In this document: positions 25,901 to 40,500 of the stretch, piece by piece | Numbering within the stretch: the stretch's first letter is position 1 | Layout: each line of letters starts with the position of its first letter | From: Stenopsyche tienmushanensis | Taxonomy: Eukaryota > Arthropoda > Insecta > Trichoptera > Stenopsychidae | Assembly (NCBI GenBank): GCA_008973525.1 | Contig: WACJ01000009.1 | Coordinates: 744,001 to 808,000 of the forward strand | Direction of reading: 5' to 3' | Length of the DNA stretch: 64,000 bases | Notes under the pieces: model-generated | Told to the model about the DNA's origin: nothing | The model's input: only the letters and a program-made list of their open reading frames with translations | Databases searched by the model: none | Made by a program: the position numbers and the translations under genes

Positions 25901-28900
25901 TTTTGGGTATATTTTATATAGCTGTTTCAAAGTTATGCGGTTTTTAAAATCCATGGAACGCATCTTTACTTTTTTTTAATGTAAATCATAGCTTTTTTGT
26001 GGATCGCACTTATCGCCCAAAAAAAAATGGAACATAATATATGATAAGACATACATTGATTTTAATTTAAGAAGAATTTAAGCATTATTCAGGTTCGATT
26101 GATGGTTTAATAACCATGTCATTTAAAAATTTAATACACACAAAAATATGAAGATTAAAGAGATGAGAATCATAAATTTATTGATTCAAATGCGAATTAA
26201 TATAACTTGCCATAAATCATGAAATTTGCGCGATTTTTTGCCTGCTTTCGCATTTAAATAATTTATAAATTATTCAAATATTTTTTTGTACTTTTAAGAA
26301 TGCCCTTTGCTTGAGGATTTGGCTGATTTCCATTTATTAAGTGAAGTTTCAAAAATATTTTTCGGCCAGGATTTGTGTAAAATTAGCTCAACTGTAGCAA
26401 GCAAATTGTCAAACTTCATCTCGACGTCGTTTAATGTCAGAGGAAACTTTTGTTGTTGCCAAATTTGGCAACGGTACGTTAAGATTAGTCTTAGCTTACA
26501 TTTTAATGGTTATCACCGCTTAACACGGATTTCTAAAACCCTCTTTTGTGCTTAATATAATGTATGAGTTAAATCCTTGCCAGATTTATAATATAATAAT
26601 TGTTGCTCGCGTTTCTTTGACTTCATATTTTTATTCGTTTAAAATAAGGAACGTTATCGGGTTTGAAATTAAGCTCAGGACCAAAATGAAGGGTTAACAA
26701 TTCTCGTCGTACTTTCATCCCCGGCTTAATGTCTGTGTGAGGGAAATTAATTAAGTTTTTCACCTTTTTACCAAAAGTCGGCCGAGTACAAGATCTGATG
26801 GCTGTTGAAGGTGGAAGTCGCTACTGCCCTAACCCTGTTCGCCAAACAAAATAAATCTTTTTTTATATCACCCCACCGCTACGTTAGTTAAAATTTATTC
26901 ATCCTTGGGCTTGTTTCCCTGTAAATAGGTCGGGGAAAATTTCACCTATTTAATCACACTCCCCTATATCTTGCATTTTTTATGTAAACAATACAGCCTC
27001 GAGGGGAGATTTCGAAGAAAAATATTTGAATGGATTTTATTATTTCGTACCTCCAAATATCATCACGCGCTCCTGCAAAATGGCTGTGGAGGAAATTGGA
27101 TAGCCCTGAGATTGACTTGGAAAATATTTTTCTTTAATTATGTAAAAATATCATTGATGAAACAGGACCCACAAAGCTTTGAATTCATACCTCTGTTATA
27201 TTACCTAAAATAACACTAAATTCAAAAAGTGGAGGGATTATAAAAACACTCGCTGAGGACTGATAAACTCTTCAGCGGCCAAGCCGATTGTTGTCACAAG
27301 CAACGTACGTGTCCGTATGGTAACAAAACTATTGTCACACATTGGGCACTGCGTAATATTTTAATCCAGGCATACAATTACAATTGTTATAAATCTGCCA
27401 CATGTCCTTTGAAAGTAATAATTTGTCATAGTTAAATTGCAAACGTTTTCAATTTGGTTTCATATTTAATATTATATTATTAAGCCGCCAATGCAGGGGT
27501 TTAATAATTTAATTCAGGAATCAGGGAAAATTTTGATAGACGATATATTGTCATTAATATTTTGAGATTTAATGTCTATGCAATATGTACATTAGTAGAT
27601 TAATTTGGTTGTTGAATAATTGGCGTATTGTGGGTTTTTTGTAAGAACTACATATCAATTCATAGCGTGCTACTGTTATTTAAATTAACCGCCGAAATAT
27701 GTTTAAGGGACAACCATAATACGAGATCACCATTTTTAGGGCAGGATTCGAAATATTCTTGGACGTTGAAAATATTACTTCAAAAATCTCTTTAACAAAA
27801 ATAACCTTATGATTATCAAAGAAAGGGGTAGAAGAAGTGAATTGCATTCTAACAAAGCTCTTAATTCAGGAAAGTCGTCCTTTATATGGGAGATTATATC
27901 ATATAACCTCGTTCCGACTATATGGCAAAACGATGTCATGCTCTTTGATTAGATGATGGCCATTATTTTTTAAATATATATATATATAACAAGAGCTTTA
28001 CTGAGAAATATCTTATCATTATTGCTATTTAGTGCAACTTTGGAAGTTGTATTTTAACTTCCTTTTGAGAAAATTGGTTTTCTTACTTACATACGTAACT
28101 CACTCTACCCTATAAGAGAACCTCGGCTATCAACAACGCGTTCTTCCATTTACATCTGTTTTGAACTTCTTCGCTCCAATTGCTCAGGTCCAGAAGTTTG
28201 TTATATCTGTAATATGATCAGCTCAGTGAAGTTTATATCTTCCAATGGGCATGCTATTATTATATTTAGTTTTACAGATATAAACAAAATCTAAGAAACA
28301 CATATTATTATTTTCATTAATACTAATTAAAATGGATATTTTATCTTTATAAGCTTCTATCGACCTCTAAAGAGCCCATCTGGACTCCATTGGATACCCC
28401 TGTTTTAGATCAATAATCTAAATTTGACTTATGTCGGGTGCTTTGGCATAATATTTTTAGAACGATAACACGATCGAATCTCCAATTGATTACTAATGGC
28501 TTTTTAGATTTGAAATCGCACCCTCACAGGGTGGTTCAAGCGACTGTAGTCTATTTGTGGTGTTGCGCGGTCGCACAACACAAGTCATTTATGATATTTA
28601 TCGTTATGAATTAGTGCATGCTTATGTAATAGAATCAGTAGTTTGCGATAGTAGCTCCCGGTCTGCGATACCACAGTGTTGTTCCCCCCGAGCTTCTCCT
28701 TCGGGAAGCTTCCATGAAATTTACGTTGCAATCCGCGTGTGCAAAACGGGGACTTATCTCGACACTTATTGCCGCCGACAACTACTTACCCGACGTGCGC
28801 ATTCTACGAAGCGAAGTCAAAAGTTAGCTCCCAAATGATTTTCTCAGGCCGCAAATGTGCTCTTTTCAGAATCGCTACTTTGCGCCTTTAACTAGCTCTG

Positions 28901-29129
28901 TGTTCAAAATTTGTTTTGTCTTTGTTCAGCATAGCTTCAACTTTAAAATTGTATACCTTGAAGAATGACGACCAGTAACACGTCATAAACGGTACAATAG
29001 TATAATTAAATGGAAAATCTCGACTGGAAAAGTTAATACATTTCACAATTTGCTTCAAAATTCTGTGATTTTACATATTTATTAAGGATGCATACGATAG
29101 AAATACAATGCGCTAACATATAAGGTAAA
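22936..29129. other. Intronic stretch; several less AT-rich islands
   Basis: No gene is supported. Unique, less AT-rich blocks occur at about 23500-24030, 24330-24540, 26700-27080 and 28555-28860. The last contains an imperfect palindrome (GTGTTGCG...CGCACAACAC, about 28560-28582) and a reading frame with no recognisable motif. 27975-27987 is a short AT dinucleotide run. The islands are candidate regulatory elements or old insertions; the rest is plain AT-rich intron. Confidence 0.4.
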
Positions 29130-30190
29130 GCACAATTAAATAATTTTCATAGTTATTTATAATCGCCCTCTATAGATTAGGTAGCTTTTTAATACCTCTT
29201 TCGTAAAATTCGGTCGGTTTTCCACTAAAGTAAGAATCTAAATGATTTTTTACTTGTTCCACAGAAGTGAATTTTTTTATCACGAAGCGAATGTTCTAAT
29301 TACTTGAAAATATGATAATCTGAAGGTGCAAAATCAGGAGAATATGGTGGACGTTGCAGCACTTCCAAATCCAGCTCCTTTATTTTATTCTGCGTAATCC
29401 TTGCTGCGTGTAGTCTTGCATTATCTTGCTGTAATATTCTTCTTCGGTTGTTAACTAGCACTGATCGCTTTTTGAGCATTTCCGCTTTTAACCTATCTAA
29501 TTGTGCACGGTATACCTCTGCTGTGACAGTTTGGCCAGCTTTTAATAATTCATAGTGAATTACGCCAAAAAAATCCCACCAAACACAAAGGAGGATCTTT
29601 TTCAAAGATAATGACGGTCGGGGGTAGAAACAGGTACTTTATTTGAAGAAAGTCACTGTTTTTTCTTTCTCGGTCTGTTGTAGAGGACCCACTTCTCATT
29701 CCCAGTAACGATCCTTTTTAAAAATGGATTGGTTTCATACCTGTATAATAGCGATGAATCATTATCCGTTGTTCCAATACCGTTGATCACAAATCCTGCG
29801 GTACCCAAATTCCCTGTCTATGATTTTTCCCGGGTCTTTTCAAATGGTCTTTTACTATCAACCAGGGACAGCCAATGTCTAGCGATAATTCCTATATTGT
29901 TTTTCGAGGATCAGATTCTACTAGAGAATTTAATGCGTCATCATCGATTATTGGAGGTCATTCTGATTTTGGTTTATTTTTCAAATATCTGTCGCCATTT
30001 TTGAATTTTTTGAACCATTTATGGCATTTTCGAATATTCAATATGTTGCCATATGCATCACAGATTCTCTGGGTAGCTTCTTTTGCTTTTAATCCTTTAT
30101 CGAATAAAAACAGTAAACAAGATCGCAAATGGGTCTCATCAATTTCTGCCTTGGACATTTTCACTATGGCTATAAAAATATAACAATATT
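29130..30190 (-). mobile_element. Mariner (DD34D) transposon relic 1
   Basis: Most of a mariner transposase is readable on the - strand in broken frames. An N-terminal helix-turn-helix part lies at 30164-29958 (LFDKGLKAKEATQRICDAYG, then CHKWFKKFKNGD). The first catalytic block is near 29715-29655 (KRIVTGNEKWVLYNRPRKK). The core at 29605-29300 has KKILLCVWWDFFGVIHYELL, QQDNARLHAARITQ and PPYSPDFAPSDYHIF. The C-terminus continues to about 29140 (LEHSLRDKKI, then GKPTEFYERGI-like text across frameshifts). The first catalytic Asp of TGDE is Asn here; the other two (QQDNA, PSDYH) are kept. Multiple stops and frameshifts make it inactive. I could not define paired terminal repeats. Confidence 0.9.
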
Positions 30191-33100
30191 TGAAAAGTAA
30201 GACAAATAACGACGCTTCAAAATGACACCAATCTTGATGTATTCACTTGACAGCAACCCGAGGTAAACTGATGGTAAAAACGCAAGCAAAAAAATGACAT
30301 TTCTTTCCGCTTTATCTAATATATACCTGAATTTAAGGAAGCCTACACTATAATACTAAATTGGAGTTTATTTTATGATTTTTAAAAGTTTGAGCATGAA
30401 ATATTTCTGAATTTCTTATACGATCAAGCATAAGGCGGTGATGGAAAATGGAAAAATGAGGATCAACTAAATCAGTGACTCGTATTACAAGCCACATAAA
30501 ATAATCTAGCGCGCAATCATAATATAATACGAGTATTTATACAAGCACATTAAAATGATAATTTCGTTATAACAAAGACAGACAAGTCCTAAAATTTCAC
30601 ATTTAAATCGTCATAACTTTTTAATCTGTGGTCTTAATCTGTATGTAAAACCTAGCAAAAGGTCTAACTATAATTTTGCTTCCTAATCGCCAAAAAACGA
30701 TTTATATTTGACGATTATATATTTGATTTTTGACGTTGTTTATTTGAGATGTTTTATCAGAATCATGGAATTATAATAGAAAACATTCCTTGAGGAACAA
30801 ATTTTCGCGATGTACGACATACGTATATATCACTCTATTTAAAGACATTCCTTGTTTTGTTTGAAAGATAATGTAAACAGTTCCCTTTAATGCTTTAAGC
30901 CATGCTGCACTTAGTAATGTAGTCATAACAATTGTTTAGAGGTCTTGAATTTAATAACGCTAAGCATTTGTACAATGCAACTGTTTTCATAAGGCAAAGT
31001 ATTATCTTTCAGTTCGAGTTTTCCCACTGTAGAGATAACACTTTTGGGATGTTAAATGCTCGAGTGGAAATGGAAATGCATTATAATTTCAGCACACAAC
31101 CAATGTGCTGTTTAAATATAATCTTCTCGGCATGATTGCATTTGAGAAGATATGGTATTTACTGGTTGTGATGTGCTTGACACGAAAATTGAATGAGCAA
31201 ATTGGAACAAATCTTAATGAATCGTTTTCACATGCATCCATATAACAATTAGTTGCGTGTTTGCTTCTATTAAATATTCACTTAATTAGTAGTTCAACAT
31301 GAATTTCACGCCATTACATTTGATGTAATTGCAGCACATTTCCAATGCACATTGCAGTGCCATGCAATCGGCGCCGATCGCTATGGCATTTATGCTTCAG
31401 ATGTCATATCGTGCAGGGAAAACGCACTTCATTGAATTTTCCAGCGGTTTCACATTCTAATCGCCTCTCATTACCGTGGAAATCGACTAGAATTTTACCA
31501 CTGGAATTTGTTAATGGCTCATTCATACTGACAAATAATCTAAAATATTGCATAATCACAAAACTATCGATGAAAAATATACGAAAGCTTTCAATGCGTC
31601 TAGCAATTTTCCACGTTTCAGCGAATTAATTAAAAGCTCAACTGACTAACCGCAAAAGCTCAATTAATTCGCGCTTTTAAGCTATCAGGACAATATTAAT
31701 ATGATATACAGCATATATCAATTTATTTAATGCATCCCATCATAATTATGCACATCAAATATTTATTGTTAGCATGGGGCAATTTTAAAAATTTGTGATA
31801 AAAAATAAAGTGGGGTGAATTTGGATCGATCAATGGAAATATATACTTGCGATCGTTTAAATTTGTTGATACTCGCACATTGATTAATTTTTCTAAAAAT
31901 TTGATCCCAAATATGAGTCAATAAATTATTCAACGTCACATATAAATTCGTATTTAATTGACAGCAATCATTAAGAAATAAAACTGAATAGACTTAAGTG
32001 TAGGATTTATTTTATGATGTCGTTCCTCTTATCTTAAAGCGATTCTGCTATCTTAAGGCTTGATAAAAAACATATGTTTTAATCTGTATTTTACACCCTA
32101 ATTTTGTATGAAATTCAAATCTTGTATTAATATAATACGGATTTGTATTACACAACGTTTTTGCGGAACCATAACGCCGTGTTATACGAGGCCCAAGTAT
32201 ACTTAGTATTTAATCAACTTCAGATAATGCTGGAATTCTATACATTTTTTTTTGATCTTCCCATTGCTTTTTGTTGTATAGAAATTATTATATGGATCAA
32301 TACAAATTATTAGTTCAATAAATATATTCACAAAATAGTTTATTTCATTACTCAATTATTGTATGTATCATAAAATTCTAATATTGAACTCATTCTATTC
32401 GGTTTAATTGAAAGCAAACAAAGTTTCTATATGTACTTTTGTCTTTTAATGAGCCCTTTGAAAATCGTCTTCTTGAACATGAGCCTCGTCAAATTTTTCA
32501 AAGGTCGGCCCCTTTTATGTATATCGAAAGGACAAAGACCTCCAAACAAGCTTTGTAATAAAGTCTTTCAAACTACGTTGAAAAATTACGATTTAAATCT
32601 TCAAAGGGTTATTTGTTTATGCTTCAAAAAGTCACGATTGGTATGAAATTTCACAATATTACCTCGTCTATGGGATGATAAAATTTAAGCATTTATGGAC
32701 TTAACGAATAAAAGTATGAATTTGGGGGGTCGTTTGAAGTATTTGGGGTTAATCGATTTGAAGAGGTACCGATGCATGCAAGTCTACCAGAAATAAGATT
32801 GACTCGGTGCCTCGAGTTTGGTACACAAGTTCGTGACCGTGCTCTGGTATACCTTTATCCATAACATGTTGTGACATATCATGTAACCCAAACCCTTACA
32901 TTTACCTGCATTTAACTATTAACATTTATTCTGAGCCACGTCATTTGGTAACATGCCAAAGTTTCCCCCTACTTCTGCGATAATTGCGGGGAAGTAAAAC
33001 GACATGATGTCTTATTAGAATATCAACGTGGAATGTGTTAAGAAAGGAGATGATTAAGTCTACCGTAACGACTTGTCACCACACTCAAAAGCAGTCGAGT

Positions 33101-36100
33101 AGATTTTAATTTGACAACTTTTGCAGGTTCAATTGTTCGAACAACTTCTGCTTTATCCTGGGAACAATCTTCGAGAGGTTTGTTGGCGCTTAAAAATGTT
33201 TAAGGGCCCCGAGCTGAATGCTTATAGTGAAAGGGATGAATTTCTGGAGAAGTCGACGATGGTTTTGATCGTGGGGTGTTTCAAATAAATAAGTTTTTGA
33301 CAGGTAAAATCCCATGACACATTTTGCAATGTTATCAATTATCTGTTCTCCATGTATCTGTCGAATATTTATCGTTGAAACTTGTCATAGGGGAAGACAA
33401 CCTGGATATTCGTAAAATAATATTAAACGCCTTAAAATAAGTCAGTCAAATTTTAGCATAGATCCTGGACTTTTATTATATAAGTTTTAGTTCAAATCCA
33501 AACTATAAAATACAAAGTAAGTGTTAATATTTCTAATCGATCGTATTACAATTTCCTAAATATTTGATCCTCTCCTAACTAAATTGCATATTCAAATGAG
33601 AACCAATCATATGAAAAAATCTTTAAAAAAATACTTCAAATCAGTTCAATATATGAAATAATGACAAATAAGTGCAGCACAAATTGACCACTAGTGAATG
33701 CAAATCTTTTTTTGTGCCAATAAGTGATATGTTTTGACAAAATAAAAACAATAATTGTTTATGTTATGGTTATTGTATGGTTATCGATCATTATACAATC
33801 TATCTACTTCTAAATCAACAATTTATTCTTAAAATTAATTTTGATCGCATATATACCATCGTATGAAATCGTTGTGAAAGTGTTCAATTAATCATAGTCA
33901 TTAGCTAAAATAAATAATTAATCACTTGAAGCTGAAAAAAATGCTTTTAAAATGCGATCAATAAAAGTCATGAAAACAGTTTTGTAGTAACTCTGCAACA
34001 TTATGCAATTATTTACGTGGTAAAAATTTTAATTCAAAAAATGATATAAAAACGTACCTTGATCAATATTTTGCCAACAAACCTGGAAAAATTTGGCATT
34101 TAGTAAAAATAAAATCTCATATGATTAAATACTTACAAAAAAATCTCTGGATATTTTTTCATCAATATAACCAAAATGTGAAAATAAAAATGGCAAAGAG
34201 CATAATGAATAAAACATTTAACAGTTTGCTCACAATTTGCTTTTTTTTGTCCATTTTTTCGATACTACCAGTACTTTGAATGGCGGATTTATTAACTGTA
34301 TCGGAAAGCAGCTTTATATTATATCTCATAGGTAATATCATATGAGCACCAGATTAGTTCAATGGTAATATTTTGATATATATTTCAGAATTTAGTACAT
34401 ATACAATACTGTACAATGGAGGGATCATAGAATTTCAGCTTATTAAGATCAAGAATCCACTGATAATTGATTCATATTCACACGATGGGATCATATTTTT
34501 GATTTAAAATTGTCCAAATAATGTTTAAAATTTTGTCGTTTGCAACTATTAAATAAGATGGAATCTTACTGTTTTTAATATTGAGATTTTGTCAATATTT
34601 TTTATAATTGTAAATAGTTCTCATATCATATTTAGTATATATTGAATGCTTAAAATTTATAAATCTATAGGAGGATTTTCAGAAAATTGCTTGTAGTTTT
34701 TTTTGCTATAAAAATATACTATATAGAATTCTAGAAATTATTTTATGTATGAGAAATGTATGAATAATCCCTTAAGGTTTCCAATCGACATCGACAATCA
34801 TCTAAAATGTTGGCGTCGTCTGACGTCTCAAGTACAAGTCTACCCCAAGGTGTCATGGGGCAATGAGGGAGCACATCGTTGTATGGGGTACGCATAACAA
34901 CCCCCGTCAAAAGTCAATTTTATACGGTATGCCAACAACATACCCCCAGATGATACAATATTAATGGGATCTTTGACAAGCTAGATGCGAGATCGTTTGT
35001 CCGCCTATGGGAATTAATAGGAATAACCGAGAAGCCAATGCAATTTTTCCATAGAGAAATACTCTCAGGTAAATTCCACTAAGGGTTCACTAGTTGCCAC
35101 ACACAAAGTCGAGGGTTCTTACAAAACAAGACATCGTTATGACATTATAAACAAATCATGTTTCACCCTAAAGCTCGACGTTTTCTAAGAACGCAGAAAA
35201 TACGCTTATATCAATAATGTTTCATCTTTTTGCCGCAGAAAAATTGGGGTGGCAAAGCAAATATTATCCATAAAGAGTGTGTCGATCCTTCTTGTTCCGA
35301 GACAAAATCACTTAAGCGTCCGTGGGGGAGGATCCGTAATGAAAGCCTATTTAATTTTTCCAAAACAATGGGACCTCTTTCTTCTCCAATGTAAGTCGAA
35401 TCTGATAAGCGTTCTCCACTTAGCTGTGAATAACTAAGTTAAACATAACCGCATAGATGTTATTTGCCACTTTTGTTCGTTCACTTGCGGCGATTTCCTC
35501 CTCAGGAGCCATTGTACCATCACAATGGTCTTTTGTCCTGCCTACAACGTAGCTATTTCCGCCTACTTCCGGTCCAGTTTTCAGAAGCCTTCATTGCTGC
35601 GAAACTTCACCGTCAACGGCGGCAGACAGACGAAAATTTCCCAAATGAATTATCTCTTTGTGCTTAAGTGTATACGTCGACAAAATATTTGATTCAAATG
35701 CCATTTTTTTCTTTGTTAATAGTGCCAAAAATTATACCTTACAATCAAAATTTTATAATTCAGACGATAAAAGTTATTATTTCTTTTAGTATAAAAAATA
35801 AAGTTTCTAGCTAAGATCTCAGCTGCGAGATTACTGGAGATCCAGCGGAAAGAGTGCGATTTCCCATGAACAAGACCATCGATTAACTGCTTCTTATTTT
35901 TGCGCTCACATTTCAATTGTCAATCTTAAAAATTGCATCTGCAATGATTAATGGTTTTACCACGGTAGATGGTGTATGATGGAAACTCAAAAAAATAATA
36001 AAGTTGTCTTTGAGCAACCTAACAAGTTTGCTGCTCAACTCTAAGAAATGCATCTTGGAATCACTTCTAAACTCCTACAAAGCTTTGTCTTTGATACATC

Positions 36101-36890
36101 TCACGATTGTGAATTTTATATAAAGGGCCTTTATCTTTGGCTACACAATTCCGGATTGATGAATTTTAGATGATTTAAAAGGTAACAAAATACTATGCTC
36201 GATAGAGATACATTAAAAGTTTTTTTCACTGGATATTTCTTCAATTACCAATATGATTGCTTCATACAATATTACAGTCCATCTTTCAAATTAATTTCAT
36301 ATATACGCTCACTGAAAGCAATTGCCTCGTATGAATTCAGAGAGATCGTCTATGAAAATATTGGGGAAATTTGTCTTCGGACTTCTCCATGTATATATCA
36401 TAGAGTGTAAACATTATTAGAGACCCGAAACAAACATATAAATCGACAAACAAATTCTGTGTACACTCGTGCTTAACAAAGTTTGAAAAGAGCTTTGTCA
36501 ATATTGATCACGTTATATTAAAAACAGATTATTGTTACATATGAAACACAATAATATGGAGAATTGGCTTTTTTTCATTTTGTAGTTTTGAAGGCTGAGT
36601 AAATATTTCCCTGCGCTCTTGTTAAGGTCAATTTCTATCGATTTGCATTGCCATAATTTAATTAATAAGTATACGTGATGCTATTTTAAACGATCGCTGT
36701 AAATATTGCAAATGGATTGAATCATGATTATAATTGTAAAATTTTAATTCACATTTTAAAGCTATTATGACGTATATTGTACTGCAAGACCAATTAAATT
36801 AATTACATAGTTAATGCTCTCAAATCTAATAGGATATTCGTAAAATATATAAAACAAATCAATGGAGCTCAAATTATAAAACGATCAACA
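30191..36890. other. Intronic stretch; candidate conserved island at 31.14-31.70 kb and others
   Basis: No gene is supported. The block at about 31140-31700 is unique, less AT-rich and scattered with TAATTA/ATTAAT homeodomain-type words, a pattern often seen in insect neuronal enhancers, though such words are frequent by chance in AT-rich DNA. Similar milder blocks are at about 32430-33260, 34780-35000 and 35450-35660. 33480-34760 is very AT-rich and featureless. Confidence 0.35.
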
Positions 36891-37505
36891 GATCCTGGAT
36901 AGTTTTAGGTGCTCATGAATTCCGGAATTAGTAAACATAATCTTGAAAAATTCGGGATTGAAATTTTTATCTCATAGAAATCGTACATCTCATCAGCACG
37001 TTAAAGGCTATTAAATTGAGACATTTTTGCCGAAATCTAGACGCTTGGAAACAGTGGCGTATCTGGCAACCAATTGACGAGCTTAGGCGATGCCCAGGGG
37101 CAGTAGCAATATGATCTATGTGTATATATGTATACAGCACATATATGTTTTTAAAATTGTTATATTAACCTATCCCTACCGGTGATGTATTTACTACACA
37201 TCGACTCTAATAATTGGAATATCGATATGAAATATAATAGATACGGGGTTCAGAATTTTTGTATTCGTCCATAATATAATTACGAATCACATCAAAGTAT
37301 AAGAGTGTATATGTATTCATCTGTAGCGATGGAAATAATTAATTTGTCGGGAAATCGGGAATTTTGCGAGTTTTAAGTCCGTGATCTCAGCAGATAGGAA
37401 TTTTATCGGTCACGTTGATGATCTTATACGAAAATGGGGAATCGCGTGGTTATCAACTCGGACTAGCATTTAAATATCTGATGATGATTACTCCAACGAG
37501 TGTGT
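36891..37505 (-). repeat. Unclassified dispersed repeat, copy 2 (inverse of 11828-12439)
   Basis: This is the opposite-orientation copy of the repeat at 11.83-12.44 kb, about 25 kb away in the same intron. Landmarks in order are GAATTCCGGAATTAGTAAAC, AGACGCTTGGAAACAGTGGC, ACCAATTGACGAGCTTAGGC, a palindromic ATATATGTATACAGCACATA, CCTACCGGTGATGTATTTAC, CGGGAAATCGGGAATTTTGC and TTTAAATATCTGATGATGAT. No coding frame is found. It could be a non-autonomous DNA element or a fragment of a longer retroelement. Confidence 0.75.
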
Positions 37506-40500
37506 TACTTCTGGCATATTTTCAAAGTAATATTTGAATTTGCTAATCATATTAAAAAAAATTGAATGATTTAATGAAATACTTTTTGGATAAGATTAAT
37601 CAAATTCAATGCATATAACGATTGTTCATAAATTTCAATAGTGTGTCTTCTCAACTTACACCTTATATTATTTGCACTATAAATCGTTACAAATTAAAAT
37701 ATTTAAAACGGAAATATATTATTTATTATGTTAAAAGGATGAATCAACACTGTCTTACAATTTATTCAAAGTTAAATACTTTGTATACGCTTGTTTCTAT
37801 TTGAACAAGAGAACTTTCTAACAAAAGCTGAAAGCTTTGGGTGATTGGTATATATTTGTGTTTGAAATACATTTTTAATGGATAGAAAATGTTACGCAAA
37901 CTGTGGCTTCTTCAGAACACTTAAATGGATTTTTTTGTATGTTTGCCAAATTACCTGCGGCTTAGGCTTACCCGAGAGATTTTTTACATTATTTCTAAGA
38001 AATATTTGCTTTTAAACGCAAAGGATGCATTATATTTAGCGATTCCTCAGCGTCTTTGGTACGAGGATGCAAGGAAAACTTTGTGTGTTGAAGCATTCAC
38101 TACAGTTCGGCTTTACAATTCGAAGGGGCGCATTCACCAAATGGCTGGGGCACAAACGGTCCTTTGAAAGACAAAGGAATTCTTCCTTAACGACGTTTCC
38201 TATTATCGACATTATTTCCTATGGCGATAATAACATACTTGTGGCAGACTGCTAGGACTGTGACGGTACAAGTATATTATTGCATTGAAGGCTACGTCCA
38301 AGCAGCCATTCCATTTGTAATTCTACGAGTTGCTAATGCCGTTCAGCATCTAAGCCTCTAATGGCAGAAAGGCGTCCATAAATTCGCCATAAAACATGTA
38401 TCATAAAATAAGGCTTTAAATGAAAGCTCAAAATGCACAGAATAAAATACACATTGTTGTTGAGATGAATTGATGCGAAAACACAAATTCATCTCCGCAA
38501 CAGCAAATACAATATCAACTTTCTGCTTCATATTTCAGCGTAGAAAAATAAGGCATTGCAGTTTTTATCACAAAGCTTTCCAACGGAAGTATTAGAGCAT
38601 AAAGCTTTTTCAAGCTTCGTTTATTTATAAAGTGTTTCATTTTATTGTCTCAGAATAAAATCAAAGCGTGTGTGAGAGTTCAAAGAAACACATGCCTAAT
38701 GTATTTGCACGAAATTTCCAGGAAGAAAGCTTCAAACGCTGATTTTAATACAAAACACATTTTTCTATTAATCGAATGAACTCTTTAATGTCAAACTATT
38801 TTATCAAATGCCCGTGGGAATTCTAAGCAATTGTTCTTATAGTACCGAGAGCTGGTTTATCTGATGTAGACAATCTCCGACGGAGATTCTCTTAAGGATG
38901 ACCATTTTTAATATGGCGGTATCCCGCTGTCTTCCACACATGATATCACTAGGAAATATCCGTTGGCGTAAGTGAATCTATGATATTTTTATCATTTTTA
39001 AACAGTGCTATAATATCAAAGATAATCAAATTTATAACTTATAGTACATTTTAATTAGAAATGTATAAAATTTACTTATACCATTTATATAATTAGCTTG
39101 TGCAATTAGCAATAATTCATAATGATATCTCGATACATATGAATGAACTCATATTTTTTTTAAATCACTTATTTGATTGAAATTTTTCTATATTATTGAT
39201 CATGAACAACCCAGTTTAGTTGACTATTCCTCGGTTTCTTGATCTTTGAGTTTCTATCATCAACTACTTATTTCTTTCACCTTCATTAAAATCATAATAA
39301 AAATGATGAAAAAAACAGTATACAAGGGCTTATATATTAATCCTTGATTATATATTTATTTGTGGAGCTTTTCTGGAGATATCTTTTTTAATTTAATATA
39401 TACATCATTAGAATCATTATATTTAAATTTTTATATAATATATTAACAATGTCTGATCAATCAATACATTTTGTAATATTGGCATTTAATAATGTTTGTC
39501 AATAGATCGTCTATTGGTATCCAGAGGGTTTGTATGAGCAATCAAATAAAAATGTTCATTAAAGCTTCGGTTCCCATTAGGTCAGTAAATTCGGGGCAAA
39601 CACACATTTGATGAATATCGAAGGGTCCTCCGATGATTGTTGCAAATATTGAATGGCCATTAAGAGTGATTTTAGTACAAACATTGGAGAAAGGGACTGA
39701 TATTGGGTAAGTTTGGGCATAACCACCACCATGACACAATATGCCGAAGAGACTTCAATTTAAATCGCAATATCGTATTTTGGTGTCCTACTCAAAGATC
39801 CCGAGCTCACAACTATCTCCCTTTAGACTTTGTCGAAGTTTCGCCTTATCGTTTGCTCTATCAGTTCTGTTGTGTGCTCCATTCCAGAGAAGCCTCATTC
39901 TACCCTGCAAATGACATGTCACCCCCGAAAGAGACGAAGCCCGTATAAAACTTGTCACAACTCCAGCCGGCCATTGTTGGGATATTGCCATCCAGCGTTG
40001 TCTCACCGTAAACTTCAAATCTTCCCTCTCTACAAACGGACCTTTTATCTTTTTTACAACCCGCCCAAATTTCACGTAAGATTAATTTAAATTTTTAAAT
40101 TCTCATCCAGGAGCGTCGCTCCATTCCATAATACATTAGTTACTTAAAAACTTTTTCGAATTAACAAATAAATTGACAAGCCCGACTGGTGATGCGTATA
40201 AAGTGACAAATAAACATTTGGCCCTTGATAAAATTTCAATTACTTAAGAACTCTTTATTTAAAATTTAAACTGAAAAAATATTCTTAAAGAACAATATCT
40301 TAGCTTAAGATCTGCTGACATTGTCATGTTTCCTTGCCCATCCGTGCATTACTTTATGTAAATGAATAAAAGCTCAAAGAAAATTTTATTTTCAGGCAAC
40401 ATACGTCTGTTGATTTCCATTCTGCTTAGATTTTCATTTTTTTCTGTCTGCTTCTGAGTAATTTAGGTGAAAAAAATGAGCACAGTCTTTCTGAATAATA

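Noticed and set aside
39703..40090. Overlapping reading frames of 80-95 codons on both strands as possible exons
   Set aside because: No recognisable domain, no consistent acceptor/donor pair, and frames on opposite strands are equally open; better explained by a less AT-rich island with few stops.
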